A stretch of DNA of 64,000 bases from Azospirillum oryzae (lineage in GTDB: Bacteria; Pseudomonadota; Alphaproteobacteria; Azospirillales; Azospirillaceae): positions 588,590 through 652,589 of the forward strand of contig NZ_VTTM01000002.1 in assembly GCF_008364795.1 (NCBI RefSeq). The letters are read 5' to 3'. The first letter of the stretch is position 1. Each line of letters opens with the position of its first letter. Made by a program: the position numbers and the translations under genes. Of the stretch, positions 7,008 through 16,953 are shown one piece after another. The notes under the pieces are model-generated. The model was not told the origin of the DNA and ran no database searches. It saw only the letters and a list, made by a program, of their open reading frames with translations.

Positions 7008-8945
7008 ATGAGCGCGATCGCCAGCACCGCCACTGCCGAGCTTTTCGACCAGATGCATGCCCGCTCCTTGTCGGACCCGGCCGGGTTCTGGGGAGAGGCG
7101 GCGAAGGACATCTCCTGGTACAAGCCATGGGACAAGGTGCTGGACGACAGCAACGCGCCCTTCTACCGCTGGTTCACCGGCGGGGAGCTGAACACCTGCT
7201 ACAACGCGGTGGACCGCCATGTGGAAGGCGGGCGCGGTGCCCAGGCCGCGATCATCTATGACAGCCCGGTCACCCAAACCGTCCAGACCATCACCTATGC
7301 CGAGTTGCAGGAGCAGGTCGCCCGCTTCGCCGGCGCGCTGCGCGCCCAGGGTGTGGAGAAGGGCGACCGCGTCCTCCTCTACATGCCGATGATCCCGCAG
7401 TCGCTGGTCGCCATGCTGGCCTGCGCCCGTCTGGGCGCGGTGCATTCGGTGGTGTTCGGCGGCTTCGCCCCGCACGAGCTGGCGACCCGCATCGACGACG
7501 CCAAGCCAAAGGCCATCGTTTCGGCCTCCTGCGGCATCGAGCCGAACCGCGTCGTCAAGTACAAGCCGATGCTGGACGCCGCCATCGAGCAGTCGGCCCA
7601 CAAGCCGGCCAGCGTCATCGTCTGGCAGCGCCCGCAGGAAACCGCCTCGCTGATCGAAGGCCGCGACGTCGACTGGGCCGAAGCGGTGGCGAAGGCCGAA
7701 CCGGCGGAATGCGTACCCGTCAAGGCGACCGACCCGCTCTACATCCTCTACACCTCCGGCACGACCGGCCAGCCCAAGGGCGTGGTTCGCGACAACGGCG
7801 GCCATGCGGTGGCCCTGCGCTGGACCATGACCAACATCTACAACGTCAAGCCGGGCGAGGTGTATTGGGCGGCGTCGGACGTGGGCTGGGTCGTCGGCCA
7901 CTCCTACATCGTCTATGCGCCGCTGCTGACCGGCTGCACCACCGTGGTGTTCGAGGGCAAGCCGGTCGGCACCCCCGATCCGGGCACCTTCTGGCGCGTG
8001 ATCGAGCAGCACAAGGTCGGCACGCTGTTCACCGCCCCCACCGCCTTCCGCGCCATCAAGCGCGAGGATCCGGACGCCAATTACCTGAAGAAGTACGACC
8101 TGTCGCACTTCCGCGCCTTGTTCCTGGCCGGCGAGCGCTCCGACCCCGACACGCTGCATTGGGCCGAGGACAATCTGCACGTCCCGGTGATCGACCACTG
8201 GTGGCAGACCGAGACCGGCTGGGCGATCTCCGGCAACCCGCTGGGAGTCCACCTGTTCCCGATCAAGTACGGTTCCGCCACCCGGCCGATGCCGGGCTGG
8301 GACGTGCGGGTGCTGAACGCCGAACTGAAGGAGGTTCCGCGCGGCGACATCGGCGCCATCTGCGTCAAGCTGCCGCTGCCTCCGGGCACGCTGCCGACGC
8401 TGTGGAACGCCGACGAGCGCTTCAAGAAGTCCTACCTTGCCGATTACCCCGGCTATTACCAGACCGGCGATGCCGGCTTCATCGACGATGACGGCTATGT
8501 CTATGTCATGGCCCGCACCGACGACATCATCAACGTCGCCGGCCACCGCCTGTCGACAGGCGCCATGGAAGAGGTGCTGTCGAGCCACAAGGACGTCGCC
8601 GAATGCGCGGTGATCGGCGTGGCCGACGACCTGAAGGGGCAGGTGCCGCTGGGCTTCGTCTGCCTGAAGGCCGGCGTCACCCGTCCGCATGAGGAGATCG
8701 TCAAGGAGGTCGTCCAGCTGGTGCGCGAGCAGATCGGCCCGGTCGCCGACTTCAAGCGCGCCCTGGTGGTCGACCGGTTGCCGAAGACGCGGTCGGGCAA
8801 GATCCTGCGCGGCACCATGCAGAAGATCGCCGACAGCCAGGACTACAAGATGCCGGCGACCATCGACGATCCGGGCATCCTGCCGGAGATCGCCGACGCG
8901 CTGAAGACGCTAGGCTACGCCAAGGCGAGCAATACGCCGGCCTGA
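7008..8945 (+). CDS. prpE: Propionyl-CoA synthetase
   Basis: A 645-aa AMP-forming acyl-CoA synthetase that converts propionate, ATP and CoA to propionyl-CoA. The adenylate-forming P-loop YTSGTTGQPKG, the motif WWQTETGW, and the C-terminal KTRSGKILRGT, whose last-step lysine is K598, are all visible. Length and N-terminus (FWGEAAKDISWYKPWDKVLDD) match PrpE rather than acetyl-CoA synthetase, although acetate use cannot be excluded. It is monocistronic, with a clear terminator after the stop. No prpBCD genes lie beside it. The methylmalonyl-CoA epimerase gene at 30118 suggests that propionyl-CoA is used through methylmalonyl-CoA. Confidence 0.92.
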   Translation: MSAIASTATAELFDQMHARSLSDPAGFWGEAAKDISWYKPWDKVLDDSNAPFYRWFTGGELNTCYNAVDRHVEGGRGAQAAIIYDSPVTQTVQTITYAELQEQVARFAGALRAQGVEKGDRVLLYMPMIPQSLVAMLACARLGAVHSVVFGGFAPHELATRIDDAKPKAIVSASCGIEPNRVVKYKPMLDAAIEQSAHKPASVIVWQRPQETASLIEGRDVDWAEAVAKAEPAECVPVKATDPLYILYTSGTTGQPKGVVRDNGGHAVALRWTMTNIYNVKPGEVYWAASDVGWVVGHSYIVYAPLLTGCTTVVFEGKPVGTPDPGTFWRVIEQHKVGTLFTAPTAFRAIKREDPDANYLKKYDLSHFRALFLAGERSDPDTLHWAEDNLHVPVIDHWWQTETGWAISGNPLGVHLFPIKYGSATRPMPGWDVRVLNAELKEVPRGDIGAICVKLPLPPGTLPTLWNADERFKKSYLADYPGYYQTGDAGFIDDDGYVYVMARTDDIINVAGHRLSTGAMEEVLSSHKDVAECAVIGVADDLKGQVPLGFVCLKAGVTRPHEEIVKEVVQLVREQIGPVADFKRALVVDRLPKTRSGKILRGTMQKIADSQDYKMPATIDDPGILPEIADALKTLGYAKASNTPA

Positions 8946-8959
8946 CGCGCCAAAAGGGA

Positions 8960-8990
8960 AAGGGCGGCCTTCGGGCCGCCCTTCTTCATT
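8960..8990 (+). terminator. Rho-independent terminator of prpE
   Basis: A perfect 10-bp GC-rich stem (8960-8969 with 8974-8983) is closed by a stable TTCG tetraloop and followed by cttcattt. It begins 15 nt after the prpE stop codon and separates it from the convergent FrnE-like gene. Confidence 0.8.
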
Positions 8991-9002
8991 TCGGGACCGG
9001 GA

Positions 9003-9656
9003 TCAGCATGAGACGACCGACAGGTTTTCCGGCTCCTCGCTGCCGAGGTCGAGCAAGGGCAGGAAACTCGCGGGCTCCTGCGCGCCGGACAGCGCATAGC
9101 GGCGATTGAAGATATAGCAGGGCACCGCCTGCAGCCCCATCTGGCGGGCCAGCGTATCGGCGGCAAGGACCGACGCCGATTCGGCATCGGTGAACAACTG
9201 GCGCCGTGTCTCGACGAAGTCCATTCCCAGACCGGCAGCGACACTGGCCAGCGCGTCCGGATCGCCGATGTCCACGCCCTCGACGAAATAGGCGGCGAAC
9301 AACGCATCGGCCATGGCGTTGCCCAGCCCCAGGCGGCCGGCGATGCGGACCAGGCGGTGCGCGTCGAAGCTGTTGGGCGTGCGCTGGATGCGGTCGAGCG
9401 CCAGCGGCAATCCGTCGCGCGCCGCCGTATCCTCCACCACCCGGTGAATCTGCCGGGCCCGCTCCGCCCCGCCGAACTTTGCGGCGAGATAGTCGTCGCG
9501 CGACATCCCGCCGCGCGGCATGTCCGGATTCAGCTGGAACGGCTGCCAACGGATTTCCGGGCGCAGGTTCGGCCGCTGCATCAGCGCCCGGTCGAGCCGG
9601 CGCTTGCCGATGTAGCACCAGGGGCAGATCAGGTCGGCGAAGGTTTCGATCAGCAT
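9003..9656 (-). CDS. FrnE-like DsbA-family oxidoreductase
   Basis: A 217-aa DsbA-fold protein of the FrnE/2-hydroxychromene-2-carboxylate isomerase group. The thioredoxin-type CPWC pair (C11, C14) follows the first strand, and the conserved cis-proline loop is seen in QAVPCYIFN. There is no signal peptide, so it acts in the cytoplasm, probably as a dithiol oxidoreductase. The ATG at 9656 is used because the family starts with a strand just before CPWC; an upstream start at 9803 would add about 50 non-conserved residues. It converges on prpE and is divergent from the 9824 gene. Confidence 0.87.
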   Translation of the reverse strand: MLIETFADLICPWCYIGKRRLDRALMQRPNLRPEIRWQPFQLNPDMPRGGMSRDDYLAAKFGGAERARQIHRVVEDTAARDGLPLALDRIQRTPNSFDAHRLVRIAGRLGLGNAMADALFAAYFVEGVDIGDPDALASVAAGLGMDFVETRRQLFTDAESASVLAADTLARQMGLQAVPCYIFNRRYALSGAQEPASFLPLLDLGSEEPENLSVVSC

Positions 9657-9823
9657 GCCGCCACTATCCGCGCCTCTTCCAAATGGAGCAACCGCTTCTT
9701 CCGTCTCATCCCGCGGGCCGGAAGGGACCCGCAACCGTTTGTTAACCGAGTTGGCCCAACAGTCCTGAATAGTTCCGCCGATACTTGCAAGGTCGGCGGA
9801 CACATCCCGGTGGGCGATTCCCG

Positions 9824-10285
9824 ATGAGCAATTCCTATGTCGACGGCAAGGTGCGCGAAGCGATCCTGGCGGCCAAGGGCAGCCGGATGAATGCGCAGAA
9901 GATCCTGATGGCCTGGGCCGTCGAGGATCCCGACCTGCTGCGCGGCATCGCCCAGCCCTTCCTGAAGGCCATCGCCGCCGCCGCCATCGAACGCGCCGGC
10001 CGTCCGGCCAGCAGCCGGCCGGCCGCGCGTTCGGCCGCCGCCGGTGGTGCGGGGGGCGGGCGTCCGTCGGCCTCCGGCCTCAGCCGCGATGCGCTTGAGA
10101 ATCTGCTGAACCAGCTGGGCCGGGAGCCGGACGAACAGCCGGCTCCGCAGCGCGCAACGCCTGCCGGCAAATCCGCGCCTGCGGGGAAGGGCGCCACCAT
10201 TCACAATGCACCGGCCGGCGGGCCGAATCATGAGAAGGCGATGATGGCGATCGCCAAGGCCTTCGTCGCCAAGAAGGTGCGCTGA
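9824..10285 (+). CDS. Conserved hypothetical protein
   Basis: A 153-aa protein. An ordered N-terminal segment (residues 1-55, SNSYVDGKVREAILAAKGSR region) and a C-terminal helix (about 130-153, HEKAMMAIAKAFVAKKVR) flank a low-complexity linker rich in Ala, Gly, Pro and Ser. No membrane segment is present. The family is not recognised. The start is the ATG at 9824, giving the compact N-terminus. It may act in DNA or regulatory binding given its basic ends, but that is a guess. It ends 4 nt from the convergent lipoprotein gene. Confidence 0.7.
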   Translation: MSNSYVDGKVREAILAAKGSRMNAQKILMAWAVEDPDLLRGIAQPFLKAIAAAAIERAGRPASSRPAARSAAAGGAGGGRPSASGLSRDALENLLNQLGREPDEQPAPQRATPAGKSAPAGKGATIHNAPAGGPNHEKAMMAIAKAFVAKKVR

Positions 10286-10289
10286 CGCC

Positions 10290-10727
10290 TTACGACCCGT
10301 TGTTGGCCGTATAGGGCGTGGCGTCGTCGAACCAGCTCCGCTTGCGCGGCAGCGTCCGGATGTCCGGCGGCGGACTGGCCAGCGCGGTGTTGCCGTTGCG
10401 GTAGGGATCCGGGATGTGGTGGCATTCGACGTCGGCCAGCGTGCGGTAGCAATAAAGCCGCGACCGGTCGACCTCGACCTTGTCAGGGCAATAATCGCCG
10501 TCCTTCTCGAAGCTGAGGATCGAGCAATCGCGCCCGGTGGCCGCCGACACGATATGGTCGCCGATGGTCTTCTTGGTCGCATTCAGCGTCACGACATCGG
10601 CACCCGCCGCGGCCAGCCCGAGCGGGGAGGTGCAGCCGGTCAGCGCCCACGCCGAAATCGCCAGCGACAGGACAAGCCGGGCCCGCCTGGACCCCGTTCG
10701 CGCCGCATCCCTACCTGCGCCCACCAT
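10290..10727 (-). CDS. Putative lipoprotein
   Basis: A 145-aa protein with a lipoprotein signal: basic start, hydrophobic stretch LVLSLAISAWA, then lipobox LTGC with the acylated cysteine at residue 32. A second hydrophobic stretch (PLGLAAAGADVVTL) follows. The mature part has four more cysteines (RDCS, DYCP, LYCY, VECH), suggesting two disulfides. AGAGGA precedes the ATG at 10727. The function is unknown; it should be anchored in the outer or inner membrane facing the periplasm. Confidence 0.8.
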   Translation of the reverse strand: MVGAGRDAARTGSRRARLVLSLAISAWALTGCTSPLGLAAAGADVVTLNATKKTIGDHIVSAATGRDCSILSFEKDGDYCPDKVEVDRSRLYCYRTLADVECHHIPDPYRNGNTALASPPPDIRTLPRKRSWFDDATPYTANNGS

Positions 10728-10834
10728 CCTGCGATTCCTCTTGCCAAGCCCTCTTGTCTAGCAGGGGCCACCCGATCCTGCACATTGCGCGTGCCCCCGG
10801 TTAACGACCGGTGAATTCACCGATGAGGCGTGCC

Positions 10835-11122
10835 TCAACGAAGCAGGGTGCAGATGCGCGCCCGGCATAGCACGACGACGAAGGCGTCCTTATCCTCTGT
10901 GCAGCCGACCTTGAAGGTCGTCGATCCTTCCCGCCCGACGGTGTAGCGAAGCACCTCGACCTTCGCCGGCGTGCAGTTGCCCATCGACTTGGCGATCTCC
11001 TTCGCTTCGGCCTGGGCGGCCGACACGTTGGCAGCCGCCATGGCGGGGCCCGCCGCCGCGAAAACGGCGACGGCCGGAAGAGCGGCGACAAAGTGGAAGA
11101 GGGGCGAATCGCGGAACGTCAT
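10835..11122 (-). CDS. Small exported protein
   Basis: A 95-aa protein with a signal peptide at residues 1-29 (hydrophobic FVAALPAVAVFAAAGPAMA, cleavage after AMA). The 66-residue mature domain has four cysteines (C50, C74, C86, C91), probably paired, and ends CRARICTLLR. The ATG at 11122 is preferred to the long ORF start at 11503, because the upstream extension is out of character and overlaps the divergent gene. No family is recognised. It could fold like small peptidase-inhibitor or SH3-like periplasmic domains, but nothing proves it. Confidence 0.7.
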   Translation of the reverse strand: MTFRDSPLFHFVAALPAVAVFAAAGPAMAAANVSAAQAEAKEIAKSMGNCTPAKVEVLRYTVGREGSTTFKVGCTEDKDAFVVVLCRARICTLLR

Positions 11123-11287
11123 GGCCGAACTATCGCACGGGGTAGGGCGGTTCCGGAAGGGCTGCCTCCGAAATGTCGCAGCGATGCGAATCCCGCCGCG
11201 CAGGAATGACGAAGCTGCTATTCTCGCCCGGAAATGCAAACGGGAGGGCGCCTCGCCACCCGTTGCCTGATCTGGGTGGGGAAACGC

Positions 11288-11515
11288 ATGACCTTGAACG
11301 AACGGCGGCTCGGCGACCGCATCCTTGCCGCGCTGGAGCTGGCGCTGGAACAGAAGCATCTCGACGTTGCCGAACATCTGGCCCGCGCGCTGGAAGAGAC
11401 GCTGACCCGCTTCGGCGGACCGGATGCGGTCGACCACCGCGAACTGTCCGCCGGCATGCTGCAGGCGTTCGACCGGCTGGAGGCCCTGCGTCGCGATGCC
11501 CACCGTCTGCCCTGA
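11288..11515 (+). CDS. Small helical hypothetical protein
   Basis: A 75-aa soluble, largely helical protein rich in Leu, Ala, Glu and Arg (ERRLGDRILAALELALEQKH), with no cysteine. The ATG at 11288 has GGGGA 6 nt upstream; a longer frame from 11234 lacks a ribosome-binding site. It resembles small uncharacterised helix-hairpin proteins found beside tRNA genes in alphaproteobacteria, but no function can be given. Confidence 0.65.
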   Translation: MTLNERRLGDRILAALELALEQKHLDVAEHLARALEETLTRFGGPDAVDHRELSAGMLQAFDRLEALRRDAHRLP

Positions 11516-11580
11516 GCGGGCGGGTGGGACATCCCGATGCCGCCGGCTGCACCTTCAACGAATTTTTTGCAATTTGGTGA

Positions 11581-11610
11581 TTGACAGGCGGCGGCCGGGG
11601 CGACTACAAA
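11581..11610 (+). promoter_or_regulatory. Sigma-70 promoter of tRNA-Asp
   Basis: A perfect -35 TTGACA (11581-11586), an 18-bp spacer and -10 TACAAA (11605-11610), about 107 nt upstream of tRNA-Asp and in the same direction. It is the best consensus promoter seen in the window. The leader to the tRNA would be about 100 nt. Confidence 0.65.
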
Positions 11611-11716
11611 CCGCCCACCGAACGACGGGGGCCTTCAACGGTTCCGGTGAAAAACACTAAGCGGTTCAAGCCTTTGGCTCAGTGACGGCGTGGTGTTCTG
11701 AAACAAGTCGCTCTGC

Positions 11717-11793
<77 letters not shown>

Positions 11794-11832
11794 CTTCCTT
11801 TTTCAAATTGCGCGTAACGCGCCAGTATGTGC

Positions 11833-11863
11833 AAAGGACTCGCAAACCGCGGGTCCTTTTTCG
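11833..11863 (+). terminator. Rho-independent terminator of tRNA-Asp
   Basis: A 10-bp stem (11833-11842 with 11850-11859, one G-T wobble) with a 7-nt loop is followed by a T run to 11861. It lies 40 nt downstream of the tRNA and before the nuo operon. Confidence 0.8.
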
Positions 11864-12107
11864 CATGCGTATTGTCTTTCCTTTTCCCCGTTTTAAAAAC
11901 GTGGTATTACCAAGCTCTCGCGCGGGGACCGGCTTGTCCTTCCGCGTGGTGAAAAGCGATTCAAAGCGCTTTCCTTGCCCACGGTCTCGGCATATATTCC
12001 GGCCCGTCTGATGGGCTAATCCAAGGCATGGCTGCCACGGCTTTGCGCTTCCGCCGATTTCCCGGCCGGAACGGCGCCCGTGGTCGTGGGCTTATGGGAG
12101 GAACGCG
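11864..12107 (+). other. Leader and probable promoter region of the nuo operon
   Basis: This 244-nt gap between the tRNA-Asp terminator and nuoA must contain the operon promoter. The only clear -10-like element is TATATT at 11993-11998, with no good -35 at the proper distance. A start there would leave a leader of about 105 nt ending in GGGAGGAA (12096-12103) before the GTG. No ORF or RNA family is recognised. Confidence 0.4.
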
Positions 12108-12476
12108 GTGTCGACTCCGCTGATCATTGAGTATCTTCCGATCCTGGTGTTTCTGCTGATCGGCATCGCGCTGGCGGCGGTGATGGTTGGGGCATCCTAC
12201 GTCATCAGCCCGAAGAACCCGGACGCCGAGAAGGTCTCCCCCTACGAATGCGGCTTCGAGCCGTTCGAGGACGCGCGCACCAAGTTCGACGTGCGGTTCT
12301 ACCTGGTCTCGATCCTGTTCATCATCTTCGACCTGGAAGTCGCCTTCCTGTTCCCGTGGGCGGTTGCGCTCGGCGACATCGGGCTGTTCGGCTTCTGGTC
12401 GATGATGCTGTTCCTGGGCATCCTGACCATCGGCTTCATTTATGAGTGGAAGAAAGGAGCTCTGGAATGGGAGTAG
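12108..12476 (+). CDS. nuoA: NADH-quinone oxidoreductase subunit A
   Basis: A 122-aa inner-membrane subunit of complex I with three transmembrane helices (about residues 9-30, 65-85 and 92-112). The conserved loop YECGFEPF is at residues 44-51. It starts with GTG at 12108 after a strong GGGAGGAA site. It is the first gene of a 14-gene operon in canonical order, and its end overlaps nuoB by 10 nt, so the two are translationally coupled. Confidence 0.97.
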   Translation: MSTPLIIEYLPILVFLLIGIALAAVMVGASYVISPKNPDAEKVSPYECGFEPFEDARTKFDVRFYLVSILFIIFDLEVAFLFPWAVALGDIGLFGFWSMMLFLGILTIGFIYEWKKGALEWE

Positions 12477-13012
12477 AGGTCGCCAAGCCGCTGGCGCCGA
12501 TTCCGCCCGGACCGGAACAGGACGCCTACATCCGCGCGGTCTCGGACGAGATCCAGGACAAGGGCTTCGTGCTGGCGAAGTACGAGGATCTGCTGGCCTG
12601 GGCCCGGACCGGCTCGCTGTGGCCGATGACCTTCGGTCTGGCCTGCTGCGCGGTGGAGATGATCCACGCCTACATGAGCCGGTATGACCTGGACCGTTTC
12701 GGCGTGATTCCGCGTCCCAGCCCGCGCCAGTCCGACTGCATGATCGTCGCCGGCACCCTGACCAACAAGATGGCCCCGGCGCTCCGCAAGGTCTACGACC
12801 AGATGCCGGAGCCGCGCTGGGTCATCTCGATGGGCTCCTGCGCAAACGGCGGCGGCTACTACCACTATTCCTACGCGGTGGTGCGTGGCTGCGACCGGAT
12901 CGTGCCGGTGGACATCTATGTGCCCGGCTGCCCGCCGACGGCGGAGGCGCTGATTTACGGCATCCTCCAACTCCAGAAGAAGATCAAGCGCGGCAACCGC
13001 ATCGCCCGCTGA
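12467..13012 (+). CDS. nuoB: NADH-quinone oxidoreductase subunit B
   Basis: A 181-aa peripheral subunit that carries iron-sulfur cluster N2, the final electron donor to quinone. The ligands are the tandem C60-C61 (GLACCAVEM), C125 (MGSCANGG) and C155 (YVPGCPP). The ATG at 12467 is chosen because AAGGAG lies 7 nt upstream; a start at 12446 would add seven residues without support. Confidence 0.97.
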   Translation: MGVEVAKPLAPIPPGPEQDAYIRAVSDEIQDKGFVLAKYEDLLAWARTGSLWPMTFGLACCAVEMIHAYMSRYDLDRFGVIPRPSPRQSDCMIVAGTLTNKMAPALRKVYDQMPEPRWVISMGSCANGGGYYHYSYAVVRGCDRIVPVDIYVPGCPPTAEALIYGILQLQKKIKRGNRIAR

Positions 13013-13108
13013 TCCCAGCGGACCGGACCGGCCGGGGCCGACAAGGCTCCGGACCCGCGGACGGAAGAGAAGCGCGCTGAAGACAAGTAGGAAGGCAGGG
13101 TCCCACCC

Positions 13109-13738
13109 ATGTCCGAACAGGCGTTGAAGGAACTCGGGGACGTCATCGCCGCCAAGATCGGCGGCGACGTCCTGAAGGTCGAGGTGAGGCTCGGCGAATT
13201 GATGGTGACGGTCAAACGGCCGGCCATCCTGGCGGTGCTGACCGCGCTGCGCGACGACCCGGCCACCCGGTTCGAGCAGCTGACCGACATCACCGCGGTC
13301 GATTACCCGGACCGCGCGGAGCGGTTCGAGGTCGTCTACCAGCTGCTCAGCTACACCCACAACCGGCGCATGCGCGTGAAGCTGGCCACCGACGAGGACA
13401 CGCCCGTCCCGTCGGCCGTTGCCGTCTTCAGCGCCGCGAACTGGTTCGAGCGCGAGGTGTGGGACCTGTTCGGCATCTTCTTCGAGAACCATCCGGACCT
13501 GCGCCGCATCCTCACCGACTACGGGTTCGAGGGTCACCCCTTCCGCAAGGACTTCCCGCTGACCGGCTACGTCGAAGCCCGCTACGACGAGGACCAGAAG
13601 CGCGTGATCTACGAGCCGGTCCGTCTGACCCAGGATTTCCGCGCCTTCGACTTCCTCAGCCCGTGGGAAGGCATGACCAACGTCATGCTGCCCGGCGATG
13701 AGAAGGCGGCCCTCCAGGACGGGAGCAAGAAGCCGTGA
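13109..13738 (+). CDS. nuoC: NADH-quinone oxidoreductase subunit C
   Basis: A 209-aa connecting-arm subunit (30-kDa family). The signature [11 protein letters not shown] is followed by [33 protein letters not shown], with the family's conserved WE(R)E-DxFG core. No membrane segment or cofactor is present. It is separate from NuoD, unlike the fused NuoCD of enterobacteria. A 96-nt gap separates it from nuoB and the gene overlaps nuoD by 4 nt. Confidence 0.97.
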   Translation: MSEQALKELGDVIAAKIGGDVLKVEVRLGELMVTVKRPAILAVLTALRDDPATRFEQLTDITAVDYPDRAERFEVVYQLLSYTHNRRMRVKLATDEDTPVPSAVAVFSAANWFEREVWDLFGIFFENHPDLRRILTDYGFEGHPFRKDFPLTGYVEARYDEDQKRVIYEPVRLTQDFRAFDFLSPWEGMTNVMLPGDEKAALQDGSKKP

Positions 13739-15009
13739 GCATGACCGTTTCGACCGAATCGGCGACCGGCGTCGTCTCGACTGGTCCGGCTATGACTGGT
13801 CTGGGCGGGGCGATCAGCGCCTCCGGTCCGGAGACCAAGACGCAGATCAAGCCCTACACGATGAATTTCGGGCCGCAGCACCCGGCCGCCCACGGCGTGC
13901 TCCGTCTGGTGATGGAGCTGAACGGCGAGGTGGTGGAGCGTTGCGATCCGCACATCGGCCTGCTGCACCGCGGCACCGAAAAGCTGATCGAGTACAAGAC
14001 CTACATCCAGGCCGTGCCGTATTTCGACCGTCTGGACTATGTCAGCCCGATGTGCATGGAGCACGCCTATGTACTCGGCATCGAGAACCTGCTGCAGATC
14101 AAGGCGCCGCTGCGTGCCCAGTACATCCGCGTGCTGTTCTCGGAAATCACGCGCATCCTGAACCATATCCTGTCGATCACGACCGGTGCGCTGGACGTCG
14201 GCGCGATCACCCCGGCGCTGTGGGGCTTCGAGGAACGCGAAATCCTCATGGAGTTCTACGAGCGCGTGTCGGGTGCCCGCCTGCACGCCAACTATTTCCG
14301 GCCCGGCGGCGTCGCCTGGGACATCCCGGACGGCCTGCTGGACGACATCTGGGCCTTCACCGAGCGTTTTCCGAAGTTCATGGACGACCTCGAAGGCCTG
14401 CTGACCGAGAACCGCATCTTCAAGCAGCGCACGGTCGACATCGGCATCGTCACCAAGGAGCAGGCGCTCGACTGGGCCTTCACCGGCCCGATGCTGCGCG
14501 GCTCCGGCGTCGCCTGGGACCTGCGCAAGTCGCAGCCCTACGAGGTCTATGACCGCATGGAGTTCGACGTCCCGGTCGGCCTGACCGGCGACTGCTGGGC
14601 GCGCTATCTGGTCCGCATGGAGGAGATGAAGCAGTCGCTGCGCATCATCCGCCAGTGCTGCAAGGAGATGCCGGCCGGTCCCTACAAGATCGAGGACCGC
14701 AAGGTGTCCCCGCCGCCGCGCGGCGAGATGAAGCGCTCGATGGAAGCGCTGATCCACCACTTCAAGCTCTTCACCGAGGGCTTCCACGTTCCCGCCGGCG
14801 AGACCTACACCGCCATCGAGGCGCCCAAGGGCGAGTTCGGCGTGTATCTGGTGTCCGACGGCACCAACAAGCCCTACCGCTGTAAGATCCGCGCGCCGGG
14901 CTTCGCCCATCTTCAGGGCCTGGACTTCATGTCGAAGGGTCACATGCTGGCCGACGCCGTCGCCAACATCGCCTCGATGGACATCGTTTTCGGAGAAATC
15001 GATCGATGA
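13735..15009 (+). CDS. nuoD: NADH-quinone oxidoreductase subunit D
   Basis: A 424-aa 49-kDa-family subunit that forms the quinone pocket with NuoB. Conserved stretches are [15 protein letters not shown] near residues 43-57, the HRGTEKLIE region and the C-terminal FGEIDR. It is about 30 residues longer than usual because of a low-complexity Ser/Thr/Gly N-terminus (1-36). The start is GTG at 13735 in a GTGA overlap with nuoC, or ATG at 13741. Its stop overlaps nuoE as ATGA. Confidence 0.96.
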   Translation: MSMTVSTESATGVVSTGPAMTGLGGAISASGPETKTQIKPYTMNFGPQHPAAHGVLRLVMELNGEVVERCDPHIGLLHRGTEKLIEYKTYIQAVPYFDRLDYVSPMCMEHAYVLGIENLLQIKAPLRAQYIRVLFSEITRILNHILSITTGALDVGAITPALWGFEEREILMEFYERVSGARLHANYFRPGGVAWDIPDGLLDDIWAFTERFPKFMDDLEGLLTENRIFKQRTVDIGIVTKEQALDWAFTGPMLRGSGVAWDLRKSQPYEVYDRMEFDVPVGLTGDCWARYLVRMEEMKQSLRIIRQCCKEMPAGPYKIEDRKVSPPPRGEMKRSMEALIHHFKLFTEGFHVPAGETYTAIEAPKGEFGVYLVSDGTNKPYRCKIRAPGFAHLQGLDFMSKGHMLADAVANIASMDIVFGEIDR

Positions 15010-15632
15010 GCGCGCCCGCTTCCGATCACGGCCACGCCGAGCCGACCAGCTTCACCTTCACTCCGGAGAACCTGGAGCTGGCGAAGCGAATCATCGCCAA
15101 GTACCCGCAGGGCAAGCAGGCCAGCGCCTGCATGCCGCTGCTGGACGTGGCCCAGCGCCAGAACGGCGGCTGGCTGCCGCGCGTCGCCATGGACGCCGTT
15201 GCCGACCTGCTGGGCATGCCGCGCATCCGCGTGTACGAGGTCGCGACCTTCTACACGATGTACAACAAGAATCCGGTCGGCAAGCACCACATCCAGGTGT
15301 GCACCACCACCCCCTGCTGGCTGCGCGGGTCGGACGACATCGTCCACACCTGCAAGAAGAAGCTCGGCATCGAGGTGGGCGAGACCACGGCCGACGGCCA
15401 GTTCACGCTGGGCGAGGTCGAGTGCTCGGGCGCCTGCGTCAACGCGCCGGTTGTGCAGATCGGCGACGATTACTACGAAGACGTGGCCCCGGAGCATATG
15501 GAGCACATCCTCGACGCGTTGGCGCGCGGCGAGACGCCCAAGCCCGGTTCGCAGATCGGCCGTCAGTCCTCGGAGCCGGTCGGCGGCCCGACGACGCTGA
15601 AGGCCTTTACCACCGCGCAAGCGGACGATTGA
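15006..15632 (+). CDS. nuoE: NADH-quinone oxidoreductase subunit E
   Basis: A 208-aa thioredoxin-like [2Fe-2S] subunit (24-kDa family, cluster N1a). Ligands are C99 and C104 (QVCTTTPCW) and C140 and C144 ([11 protein letters not shown]). The C-terminal 40 residues after the domain ([11 protein letters not shown] region) are a low-complexity tail. It is part of the NADH-oxidising module with NuoF and NuoG and begins in an ATGA overlap with nuoD. Confidence 0.97.
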   Translation: MSAPASDHGHAEPTSFTFTPENLELAKRIIAKYPQGKQASACMPLLDVAQRQNGGWLPRVAMDAVADLLGMPRIRVYEVATFYTMYNKNPVGKHHIQVCTTTPCWLRGSDDIVHTCKKKLGIEVGETTADGQFTLGEVECSGACVNAPVVQIGDDYYEDVAPEHMEHILDALARGETPKPGSQIGRQSSEPVGGPTTLKAFTTAQADD

Positions 15633-15648
15633 GGGGGAGGGGACAGCG

Positions 15649-16938
15649 ATGCTTCGCGATGAGGACCGCATCTTCACCAACCTCTACGGCTACCAGGACT
15701 TCGGTCTCGAGGCGGCCCGCAAGCGCGGTGATTGGGACAACACGGCGTCCTTCCTGGCAAACGGCCGGGACTGGATCATCGATCAGGTGAAGGAATCGGG
15801 GCTGCGCGGCCGCGGCGGCGCCGGCTTCTCGACCGGCATGAAGTGGTCCTTCATGCCGAAGAACGTGACCGACAAGCCCGTCTACCTTGTCATCAACGCC
15901 GACGAGGGCGAGCCCGGCACCTGCAAGGACCGCGACATCCTGCGCCACGATCCGCACAAGCTGATCGAAGGCTGCCTGATCGCCGGTTTCGCCATCGGTG
16001 CCAGTGCCTGCTACATCTACATCCGCGGCGAGTTCTACAACGAGGGCTCCAACGTCCAGCGCGCGATCGACGAGGCGTATGCGGCGGGGCTGATCGGCAA
16101 GAACGCCTGCGGCACCGGCTATAGCTACGACGTCTACATCCACCGGGGTGCGGGCGCGTATATCTGTGGCGAGGAAACCGCGCTCATCGAGTCGATCGAG
16201 GGCAAGAAGGGGCAGCCGCGCAACAAGCCGCCGTTCCCCGCCCAGGCCGGTCTCTATTCCTGCCCGACCACGGTGAACAACGTCGAATCCATCGCGGTTG
16301 TTCCCACCATCCTGCGTCGCGGCGCTTCCTGGTTCGCCGGCCTCGGCCGTCCGAAGAACTCGGGCACCAAGCTCTTCTGCATCTCCGGGCACGTCAACAA
16401 TCCGTGCAACGTGGAAGAGGAGATGGGCATCCCGCTGAAGGAACTGATCGAGAAGCATGCCGGCGGCGTGCGCGGCGGCTGGGACAACCTTCTGGGCATC
16501 ATCCCCGGCGGTTCGTCGGTCCCGGTCCTGCCGAAGTCGATCTGCGACACCGTCCTGATGGATTTCGACAGCCTGCGCGAAGTGCAGTCGGGCCTCGGCA
16601 CCGCCGCGGTGATCGTGATGGACAAGTCCACCGACATCGTGAAGGCCATCGCCCGCCTGTCGCAGTTCTATGCGCATGAATCCTGCGGCCAGTGCACGCC
16701 GTGCCGCGAAGGCACCGGCTGGATGAGCCGCGTCATGCAGCGCATGGTCACCGGCAACGCGCGCATGGAAGAGATCGACATGCTGCTGCAGGTCACCAAG
16801 CAGGTCGAAGGCCACACCATCTGCGCGCTCGGCGACGCTGCCGCCTGGCCGATCCAGGGCCTGTTCCGCCACTTCCGCCCGGAAGTGGAACGGCGCATCC
16901 AGGCCTACCGCAACAGCGCCCCGCTGGCGGCCGAGTAA
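15649..16938 (+). CDS. nuoF: NADH-quinone oxidoreductase subunit F
   Basis: A 429-aa subunit (51-kDa family) that binds NADH, FMN and cluster N3. The glycine-rich [10 protein letters not shown] (51-60) binds NADH, and the FMN site includes [12 protein letters not shown]. Cluster N3 ligands are C346, C349, C352 (SCGQCTPC) and C392 (GHTICALGD). Length is standard, and GAGGGG lies upstream of the ATG. The opposite strand is open over much of this gene and nuoG, a codon-bias shadow. Confidence 0.97.
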   Translation: MLRDEDRIFTNLYGYQDFGLEAARKRGDWDNTASFLANGRDWIIDQVKESGLRGRGGAGFSTGMKWSFMPKNVTDKPVYLVINADEGEPGTCKDRDILRHDPHKLIEGCLIAGFAIGASACYIYIRGEFYNEGSNVQRAIDEAYAAGLIGKNACGTGYSYDVYIHRGAGAYICGEETALIESIEGKKGQPRNKPPFPAQAGLYSCPTTVNNVESIAVVPTILRRGASWFAGLGRPKNSGTKLFCISGHVNNPCNVEEEMGIPLKELIEKHAGGVRGGWDNLLGIIPGGSSVPVLPKSICDTVLMDFDSLREVQSGLGTAAVIVMDKSTDIVKAIARLSQFYAHESCGQCTPCREGTGWMSRVMQRMVTGNARMEEIDMLLQVTKQVEGHTICALGDAAAWPIQGLFRHFRPEVERRIQAYRNSAPLAAE

Positions 16939-16953
16939 GGAGTTCCCGTTCCC